Source: Mycobacterium sp. ITM-2016-00318
GTDB taxonomy: Bacteria; Actinomycetota; Actinomycetes; Mycobacteriales; Mycobacteriaceae
Assembly: GCF_002968285.2 (NCBI RefSeq)
Contig: NZ_CP134400.1
Location: 2,542,001-2,606,000, forward strand
Length of the DNA stretch: 64,000 nucleotides
Direction of reading: 5' to 3'
Positions 31,164 to 41,793 of this stretch are shown piece by piece. Position 1 is the first letter of the stretch. Every line of letters starts with the position of its first letter. Made by a program: the position numbers and the translations under genes. The notes under the pieces are model-generated. The model was not told the origin of the DNA. It saw only the letters and a program-made list of their open reading frames with translations, and did no database searches.

Positions 31164-31595
31164 ATGCCTGTTTGGTTGATCTGGCTGGTCGCCGCACTCG
31201 GCCTGGCCGGGGCCGAGGCGCTGACCGGCGACCTCTTCCTGCTGATGCTGAGTGGTGGAGCCCTCGCCGCGGCCGGGTCGAACCTGATCTTCGACAACTA
31301 CGTCATCGACGGCATCGTGTTCATGGTCGTCTCAGTGCTTTTGCTGGTGGTGGTGCGGCCGGCATTGAAACGCCGCTTCACCGAGGGCACTGGACTGTTG
31401 GACCGCCCGAAAGAGCTGGAGGGCAAGAGTGCGATGGTGCTCGACCGCGTGGGTCGCCACGAAGGTCAGGTCAAGCTCGACGGCGAGGTCTGGACGGCGC
31501 GGCCGTTGAACGAGGACGATGTCTACGAACCGGGCGACCACGTCACCGTCGTGCGCATCGACGGCGCCACCGCAGTCGTCCAAAAAGTGGTCTAG
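31164..31595 (+). CDS. NfeD-like membrane protein
   Basis: A 143-aa protein with two to three N-terminal membrane helices (about 1-65) and a C-terminal OB-fold domain ([27 protein letters not shown], then [14 protein letters not shown]). NfeD proteins pair with SPFH/stomatin proteins at membrane microdomains, and an SPFH gene follows 33 bp downstream. A TACGCT -10 (31152-31157) lies 6 nt before the ATG, predicting a leaderless mRNA. It corresponds to Rv1487. Confidence 0.9.
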   Translation: MPVWLIWLVAALGLAGAEALTGDLFLLMLSGGALAAAGSNLIFDNYVIDGIVFMVVSVLLLVVVRPALKRRFTEGTGLLDRPKELEGKSAMVLDRVGRHEGQVKLDGEVWTARPLNEDDVYEPGDHVTVVRIDGATAVVQKVV

Positions 31596-31628
31596 AGAAG
31601 CCTGGACAGCTAGGGAAGGGAACCCACA

Positions 31629-32858
31629 ATGGACGGTGCCATCGCCGGCCTGATCCTCGTCGGCGTGCTGATCGTGTTCGCCGCCATCGTCGTCGCGAAG
31701 TCAGTCGCGTTGATCCCGCAGGCCGAGGCCGCGGTGATCGAACGGCTGGGCCGCTACAGCAAGACCGTGTCGGGTCAGCTGACGCTGCTGCTGCCGTTCG
31801 TCGACAGGATTCGGGCACGGGTGGACCTGCGCGAGCGGGTGGTGTCGTTCCCGCCGCAGCCGGTGATCACCGAGGACAACCTGACGGTGAACATCGACAC
31901 CGTCGTCTACTTCCAGGTCACCAACCCACAGGCCGCGGTCTACCAGATCAGCAACTACATCGTCGGTGTCGAGCAGTTGACCACCACCACGCTGCGAAAC
32001 GTCGTCGGCGGTATGACGCTGGAGCAGACGCTGACCTCGCGCGACAAGATCAACGGGCAGCTGCGCGGCGTGCTCGACGAGGCGACCGGCCGCTGGGGAC
32101 TGCGGGTGGCGCGCGTCGAGCTCCGCAGCATCGACCCGCCGCCGTCGATCCAGGACTCGATGGAGAAGCAGATGCGGGCCGACCGCGAGAAGCGCGCCAT
32201 GATCCTGACCGCCGAGGGCAGCCGGGAGGCGGCGATCAAGCAGGCCGAGGGCCAGAAGCAGGCCCAGATTCTGTCCGCTGAGGGCGCCAAGCAGGCCGCG
32301 ATCCTGACCGCCGAGGCTGACCGGCAGTCCCGCATGCTGCGGGCTCAGGGTGAACGCGCGGCGTCCTACCTGCAGGCGCAGGGCCAGGCCAAGGCGATCG
32401 AGAAGACCTTCGCCGCGATCAAGGCGGGCAGGCCGACTCCGGAGATGCTGGCCTACCAGTACCTGCAGACGCTGCCGCAGATGGCCAAGGGCGAGGCGAA
32501 CAAGGTCTGGCTGGTGCCCAGTGACTTCGGCTCCGCATTGGAAGGCTTCACCAGGATGCTGGGTGCACCGGGAGAGGACGGTGTGTTCCGGTACACGCCG
32601 TCGCCGGTCGAGGACAACCTGCCCAAGCCCGAGGACGACACCGATGAGGTCGCCGAGTGGTTCACGACGCAGACCGATCCAGCGATCGCTCAGGCTGTCG
32701 CCAAGGCCGAGGCGGACGCACGCAAGCCGGTTCCCGGTTTGCTCGCAGCTCCGGAAACTGCGGCGTCGGAGGACCCGCTGCCGCCTATGCAGTATCCGCC
32801 GCTGTCACAGCAGCGGCAGGATGGTCCGCCCCAGCAGCCGGGTCGGCACAGCGGATAG
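31629..32858 (+). CDS. SPFH/stomatin-family membrane protein
   Basis: A 409-aa protein with one N-terminal membrane helix (about 3-25) and an SPFH domain (VIERLGRYSKTVSGQLTLL, SFPPQPVITEDNLTVNIDT). A long Ala/Gln/Glu-rich coiled coil follows (EGSREAAIKQAEGQKQAQI), then a Pro-rich acidic tail. It corresponds to Rv1488. Such proteins oligomerise on membranes and scaffold microdomains or proteases with NfeD partners. AAGGGA precedes the ATG. The last 74 nt overlap the convergent VTT gene. Confidence 0.92.
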   Translation: MDGAIAGLILVGVLIVFAAIVVAKSVALIPQAEAAVIERLGRYSKTVSGQLTLLLPFVDRIRARVDLRERVVSFPPQPVITEDNLTVNIDTVVYFQVTNPQAAVYQISNYIVGVEQLTTTTLRNVVGGMTLEQTLTSRDKINGQLRGVLDEATGRWGLRVARVELRSIDPPPSIQDSMEKQMRADREKRAMILTAEGSREAAIKQAEGQKQAQILSAEGAKQAAILTAEADRQSRMLRAQGERAASYLQAQGQAKAIEKTFAAIKAGRPTPEMLAYQYLQTLPQMAKGEANKVWLVPSDFGSALEGFTRMLGAPGEDGVFRYTPSPVEDNLPKPEDDTDEVAEWFTTQTDPAIAQAVAKAEADARKPVPGLLAAPETAASEDPLPPMQYPPLSQQRQDGPPQQPGRHSG

Positions 32859-33567
32859 CCCCGGTATCCGCACGGTTGTGCTGCGGGTAGGTCTTGATCT
32901 CGTAGACGAGGCCTGCCACGCCGAGACTCGCGGTGAACAGCGACACCAGGATCAGCAGCGGGCTGATGTGGTTGGTGAGCGCATCGCCGAGGATCACCAC
33001 CGCCGCCGTGCCGGGCAGCAGGCCCGCCAGTGTCGCCACGGTATAGGGCAGCACGCGAACCGCCGACGCTCCCGCGGCATAGTTGAGCACCGAGAACGGG
33101 ACCGCGGGGATCAGCCGCATCGACATGACCGTCGGCCATCCGCGCCTGCGCAGGCGGGCGTCGAGCGTCTTGACCCGGGGATGCGGGACGAGGCGGTCGA
33201 GCCGCCAGTCCGCGGCCCGGACCAGCAGCAGCGCGAGCAACGCGCTGACAGCGCTGGCCACCACCGCGATCGCAATGCCGAGCCACGGTCCGAACAACAG
33301 GCCGGACGCCAGGGTGAACGCGGTCCGCGGGAACGGGAACACGGTGACCACGATGTGTGTGGCCAGAAACGCCAGCGGGAACCACGGACCGACCGACGTC
33401 GCCCAGTCCCTCAGCTGCATCGCGCCGGGCCGCGGCACCAGCAACAGTATTGCGACGAGAATCACAATGGTCGCCGCGATGGCGGCCATCTGGCGTCGGG
33501 GAACCTGCTTCGCCGTCCAGATCACCGCGGTGCGCATCGCGGCGAGGGTGCTGACGACGGACTTCAC
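32785..33567 (-). CDS. VTT/TVP38 (SNARE-associated, DedA-like) membrane protein
   Basis: A polytopic membrane protein of about 260 aa, similar to Rv1491c. It has the VTT-domain signature PFPRTAFTLASGLLFGPWLG with re-entrant-type helices and the RLIPAVPFSVLNYAAG motif. VTT/DedA proteins are lipid scramblases or transporters. Start is uncertain: GTG at 33567 is chosen, with GTG 33579 and ATG 33537 as alternatives. Its C-terminal ~25 codons overlap the SPFH gene on the other strand. Confidence 0.85.
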   Translation of the reverse strand: MKSVVSTLAAMRTAVIWTAKQVPRRQMAAIAATIVILVAILLLVPRPGAMQLRDWATSVGPWFPLAFLATHIVVTVFPFPRTAFTLASGLLFGPWLGIAIAVVASAVSALLALLLVRAADWRLDRLVPHPRVKTLDARLRRRGWPTVMSMRLIPAVPFSVLNYAAGASAVRVLPYTVATLAGLLPGTAAVVILGDALTNHISPLLILVSLFTASLGVAGLVYEIKTYPQHNRADTGAIRCADPAAGADHPAAAVTAADTA

Positions 33568-33671
33568 GGCTACCAACACTACGGGCCGCCCGCAGATAAC
33601 TCGCCTCATGCCGATCGCGAGTCTGCCGCCCGGCGGCAGCTGCGCGAACGGCGATCATTTAGCCTCATAGC

Positions 33672-35519
33672 GTGCAGGAATCCGGTTTACGGGAATCTCA
33701 GCAGCGATGGCGCTCCGCGGTCGCGGGCGTACTGGCGAAGTCGACCCGGCGTGATCCGGCCGACCTGCCGCCCGAGCCCGAGAGCCTGCTCGACTCGCCG
33801 ACCTACGAGGGCTTCCCGATCCGGGCGCTGTACACCAGCCTGGACGCCCTGCCTGAGCCGCCGCTGCCGGGCGCATGGCCGTTCGTCCGCGGCGGCGACG
33901 CGCTGCGCGACGTCAAGTCGGGATGGAAGGTCGCAGAGGCGTTTCCCGCCCCTGGGCAGAAGGCCGTCGCCGACGGCAACGGCGCCGTCCTGGTCGCGCT
34001 GACAGAGGGTGTCAGCGCGCTCGTGCTGCGGGTCGGCGGACCCGACGGCATCGCAGCGGGGGAGCTGGACCGCCTGCTCGAGGGCGTGTTCCTCGATCTC
34101 GTTCCCGTCGCACTTGAGACTGCGGGGCCAGACTTCACTGCCGCCGCCGACGCCCTGCTACCGCAGCTCACCGGTCTGGATGACGAGCAGCGGGCCCGCC
34201 TCTCGGTCGACTTGGGCGCCGATCCGCTGACGGCCCCGCTGGGCACGCGGTCGGCCGCCGACATCGACGATGTCGTCGCCGTTGCGGGCAAGGCATGCGA
34301 GTACGCAGGCGGGGTGCGGGCGATCACGGTCGACGGACCCGCTTTCCACAACCTCGGCGCCAGCGCGTCGTGGGAGTTGGCCGGCGCCGTCGCCGCGGGC
34401 GTCACCTACCTTCGCCTTCTCGGCGAGGCCGGACTCAGCATGTCGAATTCGTTGCGGCAGATCAGCTTCCGGCTGGCGGCAGACGACGACCAGTTCATGA
34501 CGATCGCCAAGTTCCGGGTGCTGCGCCTGCTGTGGGCCCGGGTGGCCGAGGTGGTCGGCGAGCCCGAGGCAGGCGCCGCGCGCGTTCATGCCGTCACCTC
34601 GATGCCGATGATGGCTCAGCGGGACCCGTGGGTGAACATGCTGCGCACCACGGTCGCTGCCTTCGGCGCGGGCGTCGGCGGTGCAGATACTGTCCTCGTG
34701 CAGCCCTTCGACGCCGCGATCCCCGGCGGATTGCCCGGCACCGCAGCCAGTTTCGCGCGTCGCATCGCGCGCAACACCCAATTGCTCCTTCTCGAGGAGT
34801 CCCATCTGGGCCGAGTGCTCGACCCCGCAGGCGGCTCCTGGTTCGTCGAGGATCTCACCAAGCGACTGGCCGAGACGGCGTGGCAGCATTTCCAGCAGAT
34901 CGAGGCGATGGGCGGTTTCGTCGACGCCCGCGATTTCGTCACTGCGCAGATCGCCGAGGTCCGCGACAAGCGCGCTGACGACATCAGCCACCGCCGCACC
35001 GCACTCACCGGAGTCAACGAATACCCGAACCTCGACGAAGCGCCGCTGCCCCAGCATGATTCGACGAGCACCGTAGCCCGATACGCCGCCGCCTTCGAGG
35101 CGCTGCGGGACCGGTCCGACGCCCACCTGGACAAGACCGGCGGGCGGCCGAAGGTGCTTCTGCTGCCGCTCGGCCCGCTCGGCGAGCACAACATCCGTGC
35201 GACGTTCGCGACCAACCTGCTCGCGTCGGGTGGCATCGAAGCGGTGAACCCGGGCACCGTCGACGCCACGGGAGTGGCCGACGCCGTCACCGCCGCAGGC
35301 GGTCTCGCCGTCGGGGTGATCTGCGGAACGGATGCGCGGTATGGCGCCGAGGCAGCAGGCGTCGTCGAGGCCGCGCGCAAGGCCGGGGTGTCGCGTGTAC
35401 TGCTGGCCGGCCCCGAAAAGGCCGTCGCCGAAGCCGATCCCAAACCGGACGACTACCTGACCGCCAAGATCGACGCGGTCGGCGCACTCTCGGACCTGCT
35501 CACCCGATTGGGGGCATGA
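33672..35519 (+). CDS. mutA: Methylmalonyl-CoA mutase small subunit
   Basis: A 615-aa small (non-catalytic) subunit of the B12-dependent mutase, which links propionyl-CoA from cholesterol and odd-chain fat breakdown to succinyl-CoA. It carries a degenerate TIM-barrel and B12-like domain in which the cobalamin histidine motif is replaced ([19 protein letters not shown]). GTG at 33672 has TAGCCT (33660-33665) 6 nt upstream, suggesting a leaderless mRNA. mutB follows after 4 bp. Confidence 0.94.
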   Translation: MQESGLRESQQRWRSAVAGVLAKSTRRDPADLPPEPESLLDSPTYEGFPIRALYTSLDALPEPPLPGAWPFVRGGDALRDVKSGWKVAEAFPAPGQKAVADGNGAVLVALTEGVSALVLRVGGPDGIAAGELDRLLEGVFLDLVPVALETAGPDFTAAADALLPQLTGLDDEQRARLSVDLGADPLTAPLGTRSAADIDDVVAVAGKACEYAGGVRAITVDGPAFHNLGASASWELAGAVAAGVTYLRLLGEAGLSMSNSLRQISFRLAADDDQFMTIAKFRVLRLLWARVAEVVGEPEAGAARVHAVTSMPMMAQRDPWVNMLRTTVAAFGAGVGGADTVLVQPFDAAIPGGLPGTAASFARRIARNTQLLLLEESHLGRVLDPAGGSWFVEDLTKRLAETAWQHFQQIEAMGGFVDARDFVTAQIAEVRDKRADDISHRRTALTGVNEYPNLDEAPLPQHDSTSTVARYAAAFEALRDRSDAHLDKTGGRPKVLLLPLGPLGEHNIRATFATNLLASGGIEAVNPGTVDATGVADAVTAAGGLAVGVICGTDARYGAEAAGVVEAARKAGVSRVLLAGPEKAVAEADPKPDDYLTAKIDAVGALSDLLTRLGA

Positions 35520-35523
35520 CGAC

Positions 35524-37746
35524 ATGACCGCGACCACAGGAATCGGCAGCTTCGCCGACGTACCTCTGCACAGTCAACGGGCAGCAGAGCCCGCCACCGA
35601 GGCCGCGGTCAACGCGCACGTGGCTGCCGCCGCGGCGGCGCACGGCTACACACCCGGCCAACTCGACTGGCAGACACCGGAAACCATCGACGTCAAGCCG
35701 GTCTACGTCGCCGCCGACCGGGATGCCGTCGCGGAGGCGGGCTACCCGCTGGACACCTTTCCCGGCGAGCCGCCTTTTCTGCGCGGGCCGTACCCGACCA
35801 TGTACGTCAACCAGCCGTGGACCATTCGCCAGTACGCCGGTTTCTCCACCGCCGCGGAGTCCAACGCGTTCTACCGCCGGAATCTGGCCGCCGGTCAGAA
35901 GGGCCTTTCTGTCGCGTTCGACCTCGCCACCCACCGCGGCTACGACTCCGACCACCCTCGAGTCGCGGGCGACGTCGGAATGGCCGGTGTAGCAATCGAT
36001 TCGATCCTCGATATGCGGCAGCTCTTCGACGGCATCGACCTGTCCACGGTCTCGGTTTCAATGACGATGAACGGCGCCGTGCTGCCGATCCTCGCGCTGT
36101 ACGTAGTGGCCGCCGAGGAACAGGGCGTGCCACCGGAGAAGCTGGCCGGGACCATTCAGAACGACATCCTCAAAGAGTTCATGGTCCGCAACACCTACAT
36201 CTACCCGCCGAAGCCGTCGATGCGGATCATCTCCGACATCTTCGGCTACACCAGTACGCGGATGCCCAAGTTCAACTCGATCTCGATCTCCGGATATCAC
36301 ATCCAAGAGGCCGGTGCGACAGCGGATCTGGAGTTGGCGTACACGCTGGCCGACGGTGTCGAATACATCAGAGCGGGACTCGACGCGGGCCTGTCAATCG
36401 ACAAGTTCGCGCCACGGCTGTCCTTCTTCTGGGGCATCGGGATGAACCTCTTCATGGAGGTCGCCAAGCTGCGGGCCGGACGACTGCTGTGGAGCGAGCT
36501 GGTCGCCCAGTTCGAACCCAGGGAAGCCAAATCACTGTCCCTGCGCACGCATTCGCAGACCTCAGGCTGGTCGCTCACCGCGCAGGACCCGTTCAACAAC
36601 GTCGCCAGAACCTGCATCGAGGCGATGGCGGCCACCCAGGGGCACACGCAGTCGCTGCACACCAACGCCCTCGACGAGGCGCTGGCGCTGCCCACCGACT
36701 TCTCCGCCAGGATCGCGCGCAACACGCAGCTGCTGCTTGCGCAGGAGTCGGGCACCACGCGCCCGATCGACCCGTGGGCAGGCTCGTACTACGTGGAGTG
36801 GCTCACCCATCAGCTCGCGCAGCGGGTGCGCGCCCATATCGACGAGGTGAACGAGCACGGCGGCATGGCCCAGGCCATCGACGACGGCATCCCGAAGCTG
36901 CGGATCGAGGAGGCCGCGGCACGCACCCAGGCCCGCATCGACTCCGGTCAGCAGCCGGTGATCGGCGTGAATAAATACCAGGTCGATGAGGACCACGAGA
37001 TCGAGGTGCTCAAGGTCGAGAACAGCCGCGTGCGCGCCGAGCAGATCGCCAAACTGGAGAAGCTCCGCGCCGAACGCGACAAAGCCGCCGTCGAGGCGGC
37101 TCTCGGTGAGCTCACCAGCGCGGCCGAAGGAGAAGGCAATCTCCTCGAACTCGCCATCAACGCCGCCCGGGCGAAGGCCACCGTCGGCGAGATCTCCGAC
37201 GCGCTGGAGCGGGTCTGGGGACGGCACGAGGCCGAGATCCGTACCATCGCCGGGGTCTACCGCGACGAAGTCGGAAAGGTCAGCAACATCGCAAGCGCCA
37301 CCGAGCTGGTCGAGAAGTTCGCCGAAGCCGACGGCAGGCGTCCGCGCATCCTGGTCGCCAAGATGGGCCAGGACGGTCACGACCGCGGCCAGAAGGTCAT
37401 CGCCACCGCCTTCGCCGACATCGGTTTCGACGTCGATGTCGGCTCGCTGTTCTCCACGCCGGAAGAGGTGGCGCGCCAAGCCGCCGACAACGACGTCCAC
37501 GTGGTGGGTGTCTCGTCGCTCGCGGCCGGACATCTCACGCTGGTGCCCGCGCTGCGCGACGCGCTCGCAGAGGTCGGCCGCCCCGACATCATGGTCGTGG
37601 TCGGCGGTGTGATCCCGCCCGGCGACTTCGACGAGCTGTATGCCGCGGGCGCGACCGCGATTTTCCCGCCCGGCACGGTGATCGCGGACGCGGCGATCGG
37701 CCTGTTGCACAAGCTGGCCGAGCGGTCGGGCTACGAGCTGACCTAG
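35524..37746 (+). CDS. mutB: Methylmalonyl-CoA mutase large subunit
   Basis: A 740-aa catalytic subunit with the substrate TIM barrel ([29 protein letters not shown]) and a C-terminal cobalamin domain. The base-off histidine motif DGHDRG is at 617-622, with H619 as the cobalt ligand. It interconverts methylmalonyl-CoA and succinyl-CoA. It is followed 11 bp later by meaB. The mazEF toxin-antitoxin pair found between these genes in M. tuberculosis is absent. Confidence 0.97.
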   Translation: MTATTGIGSFADVPLHSQRAAEPATEAAVNAHVAAAAAAHGYTPGQLDWQTPETIDVKPVYVAADRDAVAEAGYPLDTFPGEPPFLRGPYPTMYVNQPWTIRQYAGFSTAAESNAFYRRNLAAGQKGLSVAFDLATHRGYDSDHPRVAGDVGMAGVAIDSILDMRQLFDGIDLSTVSVSMTMNGAVLPILALYVVAAEEQGVPPEKLAGTIQNDILKEFMVRNTYIYPPKPSMRIISDIFGYTSTRMPKFNSISISGYHIQEAGATADLELAYTLADGVEYIRAGLDAGLSIDKFAPRLSFFWGIGMNLFMEVAKLRAGRLLWSELVAQFEPREAKSLSLRTHSQTSGWSLTAQDPFNNVARTCIEAMAATQGHTQSLHTNALDEALALPTDFSARIARNTQLLLAQESGTTRPIDPWAGSYYVEWLTHQLAQRVRAHIDEVNEHGGMAQAIDDGIPKLRIEEAAARTQARIDSGQQPVIGVNKYQVDEDHEIEVLKVENSRVRAEQIAKLEKLRAERDKAAVEAALGELTSAAEGEGNLLELAINAARAKATVGEISDALERVWGRHEAEIRTIAGVYRDEVGKVSNIASATELVEKFAEADGRRPRILVAKMGQDGHDRGQKVIATAFADIGFDVDVGSLFSTPEEVARQAADNDVHVVGVSSLAAGHLTLVPALRDALAEVGRPDIMVVVGGVIPPGDFDELYAAGATAIFPPGTVIADAAIGLLHKLAERSGYELT

Positions 37747-37757
37747 CCGCGGGCTGG

Positions 37758-38741
37758 ATGGCGCACACAGGGGACCTCGCCGCCGCGATCAAGAATCGTG
37801 ATCGCGCGGCCCTGCCGCGTGCGATCACGCTGGTCGAGTCGACCAGGGCCGACCATCGCAAGCAGGCCCAGCAACTGCTGATGGAGTTGATGCCCGAGGC
37901 GGGCAGCGCCATGCACGTCGGGATCACGGGGGTTCCCGGCGTCGGAAAGTCGACGGCGATCGAGGCGCTCGGCATGTATCTCATCGAGCAGGACCACCGG
38001 GTGGCCGTGCTGGCCGTCGACCCGTCGTCGACGCGCACCGGCGGGTCGATTCTCGGCGACAAGACCCGCATGTCGAAGCTGGCCGTGCACCCCGACGCCT
38101 ACATCCGGCCGTCACCGACATCGGGCACCCTCGGCGGGGTGGCCAGGGCGACCAGGGAGACCATCGTGTTGCTCGAGGCGGCCGGCTTCGATGTGATCCT
38201 GGTGGAAACGGTTGGCGTCGGTCAGTCCGAGGTCGCGGTCGCCAACATGGTGGACACGTTCGTTTTTCTGACCCTCGCCCGCACCGGTGACCAGCTTCAG
38301 GGCATCAAGAAAGGTGTGCTCGAGCTTGCTGACATTGTCGTGGTGAACAAGGCCGACGGCGAGCACGCAGTAGAGGCCAAGTCCGCCGCCCGCGAGCTCG
38401 CGGGTGCGATCCGGCTCATCTACCCGCGTGAAACACTCTGGCGTCCACCGGTTTTGACGATGAGCGCGGTGGAGGGCACTGGCCTGACCGAACTGTGGGA
38501 CACGGTGCTCAAGCACCGACAGGTACTCTCCGACGCGGGGGAGTTCGAGGCTCGTCGCAATTCCCAGCAGGTGGACTGGGCGTGGTCCATGGTGCGCGAC
38601 ACGGTACTGGACCGGGTGCTCAACCACCCTGGCGTGCGCAAGGTTCGCGCCGAGGTGGAACGCCGGGTCCGCGACGGTGAGCTGACGCCGACGCTGGCGG
38701 CACAGCAGATCCTCGACGCGGCTGACTCCCGGCTCGATTGA
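37758..38741 (+). CDS. meaB: MeaB, GTPase chaperone of methylmalonyl-CoA mutase
   Basis: A 327-aa G3E-family P-loop GTPase with Walker A GVPGVGKST (58-66), the switch region VETVGVGQSE, and NKAD for guanine recognition. MeaB gates B12 loading and protects the mutase from inactivation. It corresponds to Rv1496 and lies directly after mutB in the same operon. Confidence 0.95.
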   Translation: MAHTGDLAAAIKNRDRAALPRAITLVESTRADHRKQAQQLLMELMPEAGSAMHVGITGVPGVGKSTAIEALGMYLIEQDHRVAVLAVDPSSTRTGGSILGDKTRMSKLAVHPDAYIRPSPTSGTLGGVARATRETIVLLEAAGFDVILVETVGVGQSEVAVANMVDTFVFLTLARTGDQLQGIKKGVLELADIVVVNKADGEHAVEAKSAARELAGAIRLIYPRETLWRPPVLTMSAVEGTGLTELWDTVLKHRQVLSDAGEFEARRNSQQVDWAWSMVRDTVLDRVLNHPGVRKVRAEVERRVRDGELTPTLAAQQILDAADSRLD

Positions 38742-38841
38742 TTGCTGTTCGGAGTGGCCCCGGCACCACCGAAATGCGGAGAACTAACGGATCGGTAACG
38801 GTGCGTTTATTTGCCGTGGTTCTAGGTAAATTAGATGCATT

Positions 38842-40116
38842 GTGACGCACTCTGACAGCGTGGAGCGCAGCGCGGCGCTTCCACACGGTGTCCAAGGCGC
38901 AGCCGATCCGCGCTTCGCCTGTGCGGTGCGGGCCTTCTCCACGATGTTCCCTGGTCCGCGCTACGGCGGAGGCGCGCTGTCGGTTTATCTCGACGGCGAG
39001 CCCGTCGTCGACGTCTGGACGGGTTGGTCCGACCGCGCCGGGACCACGCACTGGTCCGCCGACACCGGCGCCATGGTCTTCTCCGCAACGAAGGGCATGG
39101 CCGCGACGGTCATCCACCGGCTCGCCGACCGCGGCCTGATCGACTACGAGGCTCCGGTCGCGCAGTACTGGCCAGAGTTCGGCGCCAACGGCAAGGCGCA
39201 CATCACCGTCCGCGACATGATGCGGCACCGCGCTGGACTGTCCCAGCTCAACGGGGTCAGCAGGGCCGAGTTGATGGACCATCTCAAGATGGAGGAGCGG
39301 CTGGCGGCGGCGCCCGTCAACAAGGTCCTCTACGGCAAGGGCGCCTACCACGCGCTGACGTACGGCTGGTTGATGTCCGGTCTGGCGCGTTCGGTCACCG
39401 GCAAGGGCATGCGCGAATTGATTCGCGAAGAGCTGGCCGAACCGTTGGAGATCGACGGATTGCATCTCGGTCGCCCGCCCGTTGGGTCGCCGACCACGAC
39501 GTCGCAGATCATCATTCCGCAGGGCACCGTCAAGAACGCCCTGCTCGGAAGCCTCGTGCCCAAACTCGCCGCGCTGCAGTGGTCAAGTGGCCTCGGCGCG
39601 CTGTACTTCCCCGAAATGGTGTCCGTCGTGCAGGGCGACACCCCGTTCCTCGATGGCGAGATACCCGCCGCCAACGGCACGGCCACGGCGCGGGGTCTGG
39701 CCAAGATGTACGCCGCGCTGGCGTGTGGAGGCATGGTCGACGGCAAGCAGTTCCTGTCCCCGGAGCTGGCCGCGGGCCTGATCGGCAGGCCCAATCTGCG
39801 GCCCGACCGGAACATCGTGTTCCCCATGGCATTTCACCTCGGCTACCACTCCATTCCGCTGGGTGGCCTGATGCCCGGATTCGGTCACGCAGGGCTCGGC
39901 GGGTCACTCGGCTGGGCGGACCCGACCACGGGAATGTCCTTCGGCTACGTGCACAACCGCCTGCTGACGCCGTTCGTGCTGGCCGATCAGGCAGGGTTCG
40001 TCGCGACGGCGGCGTTGATCCGCCGGGGCGCAACCGCGGCACGCAAGCGCGGATACCGTCCGGTGCCCGCCTTCGGCGCGCCGTTCGTCGGTGAGCAGCA
40101 GTCCGTCGCCCTGTGA
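38842..40116 (+). CDS. lipL: Beta-lactamase-fold esterase LipL-like
   Basis: A 424-aa serine hydrolase of the class C beta-lactamase/family VIII esterase fold. The SxxK motif is SATK (FSATKGMAATV) at about residues 77-80, with a tyrosine motif in YGKGAYHALTYGW. It corresponds to Rv1497 (LipL), which hydrolyses short-chain esters. The start is GTG at 38842, 100 bp after meaB, in an AT-rich promoter region (TTTATTTGCCG, then GTAAATTAGAT). No signal peptide is evident. Confidence 0.88.
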   Translation: MTHSDSVERSAALPHGVQGAADPRFACAVRAFSTMFPGPRYGGGALSVYLDGEPVVDVWTGWSDRAGTTHWSADTGAMVFSATKGMAATVIHRLADRGLIDYEAPVAQYWPEFGANGKAHITVRDMMRHRAGLSQLNGVSRAELMDHLKMEERLAAAPVNKVLYGKGAYHALTYGWLMSGLARSVTGKGMRELIREELAEPLEIDGLHLGRPPVGSPTTTSQIIIPQGTVKNALLGSLVPKLAALQWSSGLGALYFPEMVSVVQGDTPFLDGEIPAANGTATARGLAKMYAALACGGMVDGKQFLSPELAAGLIGRPNLRPDRNIVFPMAFHLGYHSIPLGGLMPGFGHAGLGGSLGWADPTTGMSFGYVHNRLLTPFVLADQAGFVATAALIRRGATAARKRGYRPVPAFGAPFVGEQQSVAL

Positions 40117-40119
40117 GGG

Positions 40120-40332
40120 CTACGCGTCTTCCATCCGGAAGCCGACCTTCAGCGTCACCTGGAAGTGTCCGACTTCGCCGTCGGTCAGGTGGCCGCGCAC
40201 TGAAGTCACCTCGAACCAGTCGAGCCCGCGGATCGTCTCGGACGCACGAGAGATCGCGTTCTTGATAGCGGCGTCGATGCTGTCGGGTGAGCTTCCGGCG
40301 ATCTCGATGATTCGGTAGGTGTGATCGCTCAC
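40120..40332 (-). CDS. Dodecin, flavin-binding storage protein
   Basis: A 70-aa dodecin, a small protein that forms hollow 12-mers binding FMN/riboflavin or CoA (Rv1498A in M. tuberculosis). It shows the family pattern YRIIEIAGSS, DAAIKNAISRASETIRGLDWFEV and HFQVTLKVGFRME, including the flavin-stacking Trp. The GTG at 40332 overlaps the ndh stop (GTGA), so it is translationally coupled to a flavoenzyme gene. Confidence 0.93.
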   Translation of the reverse strand: MSDHTYRIIEIAGSSPDSIDAAIKNAISRASETIRGLDWFEVTSVRGHLTDGEVGHFQVTLKVGFRMEDA

Positions 40333-41747
40333 GACGCGCCTCTTTCCCGTTCGAATTTCTCCGCCGCTTCGACCGCGGCAAGCGGAGACCGCGCGAGGTC
40401 GAGGTTCTGCTGGCCGGACAGTATGTCCATGGCCAGCCTGGCGTAGATCATCTGGCTGGTGATCGCCATCTGGCCGCGACTGTGGCTGATGAAGGTGATG
40501 AACCAGGTGATCAGCGTGGTGAACCGGTTCTTGAAGCCGACGAGGTACACGAGGTGCAACACCAGCCAGGCGAGCCACGCGATGAACCCGCCGAACTCGA
40601 ACTTGCCGACCTGAGCGACCGCGCTGAACCGCGAAACGGTCGCCATGCTGCCCTTGTCGAAGTACTTGAACGGGGCGCGGTCGGCCGGATCGTCGCGGCC
40701 GGCGAGTTCGCCCTTGATGAGATTGGTCGCGTACTTGGCGCCCTGCAGCGCACCCTGTGCCATGCCGGGCACGCCGGGGACCGACATCAGATCGCCGATC
40801 ACGAAGACGTTGGGATGACCCTTGACCGTCAGGTCGGGCTGCACCACGACCCGGCCCGCGCGGTCGATCTCGGAGCCGTCGGACTGATCGGCCACCATTT
40901 TTCCGAGCGGGCTGGCCTGCACGCCTGCCGACCACACCTTGCACGCGCACTCGATGCGCTCCTCGCCGCCTTCCTTGTGCTTGACCTTGACGCCCATGTA
41001 GTCCACGTCGGTCACCAACGAGTTGAACCTGATCTCGACGCCCATCTTTTCCAGCCGGCGCTGCGCCTGCGCGCCGAGTTTGGGGCCCATCGGCGGGATC
41101 AGCGCGCCCGCACCTTCCACGAGGATGACCCGGCAATCGGTGGGACGGCAGGTGCGAAACGCTCCGGCGAGCGTGCGGGTGGCCAGTTCGGCGATCTGGC
41201 CCGCCAGTTCCACGCCGGTCGGGCCGCCGCCGACGACGACGAACGTCAGCCGGCGTTCCCGCTCGGCCGGGTCGGTGGTGACCTCTGCGGCTTCGAACGC
41301 GCCGAGGATGCGGCCGCGGAGCTCCAGCGCGTCGTCGATGGTCTTCATACCGGGCGCGAAGGTCGCGAACTGGTCGTTGCCGAAGTAGGACTGCTGCGAA
41401 CCCGCGGCGACGATCAGGCTGTCGAAGGGCACGACGGTTTCCATCGTCATCAGCTTCGACGTCACGGTCCGTGCGGTCAGGTCGATGTTCTCGACCTCGC
41501 CAAGCAGCACCCGGACGTTCTTCTGCTTGCGCAGTACCAGCCGGGTGGTCGGCGCGATCTCACCTTCGGACAGGATGCCCGTGGCCACCTGGTAGAGCAG
41601 CGGCTGAAAGAGGTGACTCGTCGTCTTCGAGATCAGCGTGACGTCGACGTCGGCGCGCCGAAGGCGTTTGGCGGCTGTCAGGCCGCCGAAGCCCGACCCG
41701 ATGATCACGACGCGGTGGCGGTGTGCGGGCTTGGTCGGTTGTGTCAC
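40329..41747 (-). CDS. ndh: Type II NADH dehydrogenase (NDH-2)
   Basis: A 472-aa single-subunit NADH:menaquinone oxidoreductase with an FAD motif at the N-terminus (VVIIGSGFGG), an NADH motif (VVVGGGPTGVELAG) and the quinone-side motif QGALQGAKYATNLI. C-terminal amphipathic/hydrophobic segments (FIAWLAWLVLHLVYLVGF) anchor it to the inner membrane face. It donates electrons to menaquinone without pumping protons. The start is GTG at 41747 with GGGGAGC upstream. It is followed by an overlapping dodecin gene. Confidence 0.93.
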   Translation of the reverse strand: MTQPTKPAHRHRVVIIGSGFGGLTAAKRLRRADVDVTLISKTTSHLFQPLLYQVATGILSEGEIAPTTRLVLRKQKNVRVLLGEVENIDLTARTVTSKLMTMETVVPFDSLIVAAGSQQSYFGNDQFATFAPGMKTIDDALELRGRILGAFEAAEVTTDPAERERRLTFVVVGGGPTGVELAGQIAELATRTLAGAFRTCRPTDCRVILVEGAGALIPPMGPKLGAQAQRRLEKMGVEIRFNSLVTDVDYMGVKVKHKEGGEERIECACKVWSAGVQASPLGKMVADQSDGSEIDRAGRVVVQPDLTVKGHPNVFVIGDLMSVPGVPGMAQGALQGAKYATNLIKGELAGRDDPADRAPFKYFDKGSMATVSRFSAVAQVGKFEFGGFIAWLAWLVLHLVYLVGFKNRFTTLITWFITFISHSRGQMAITSQMIYARLAMDILSGQQNLDLARSPLAAVEAAEKFERERGAS

Positions 41748-41793
41748 GCGTTGCTCCCCATGTCGATGGCGAGGCAACGATAACCGTATCGGG

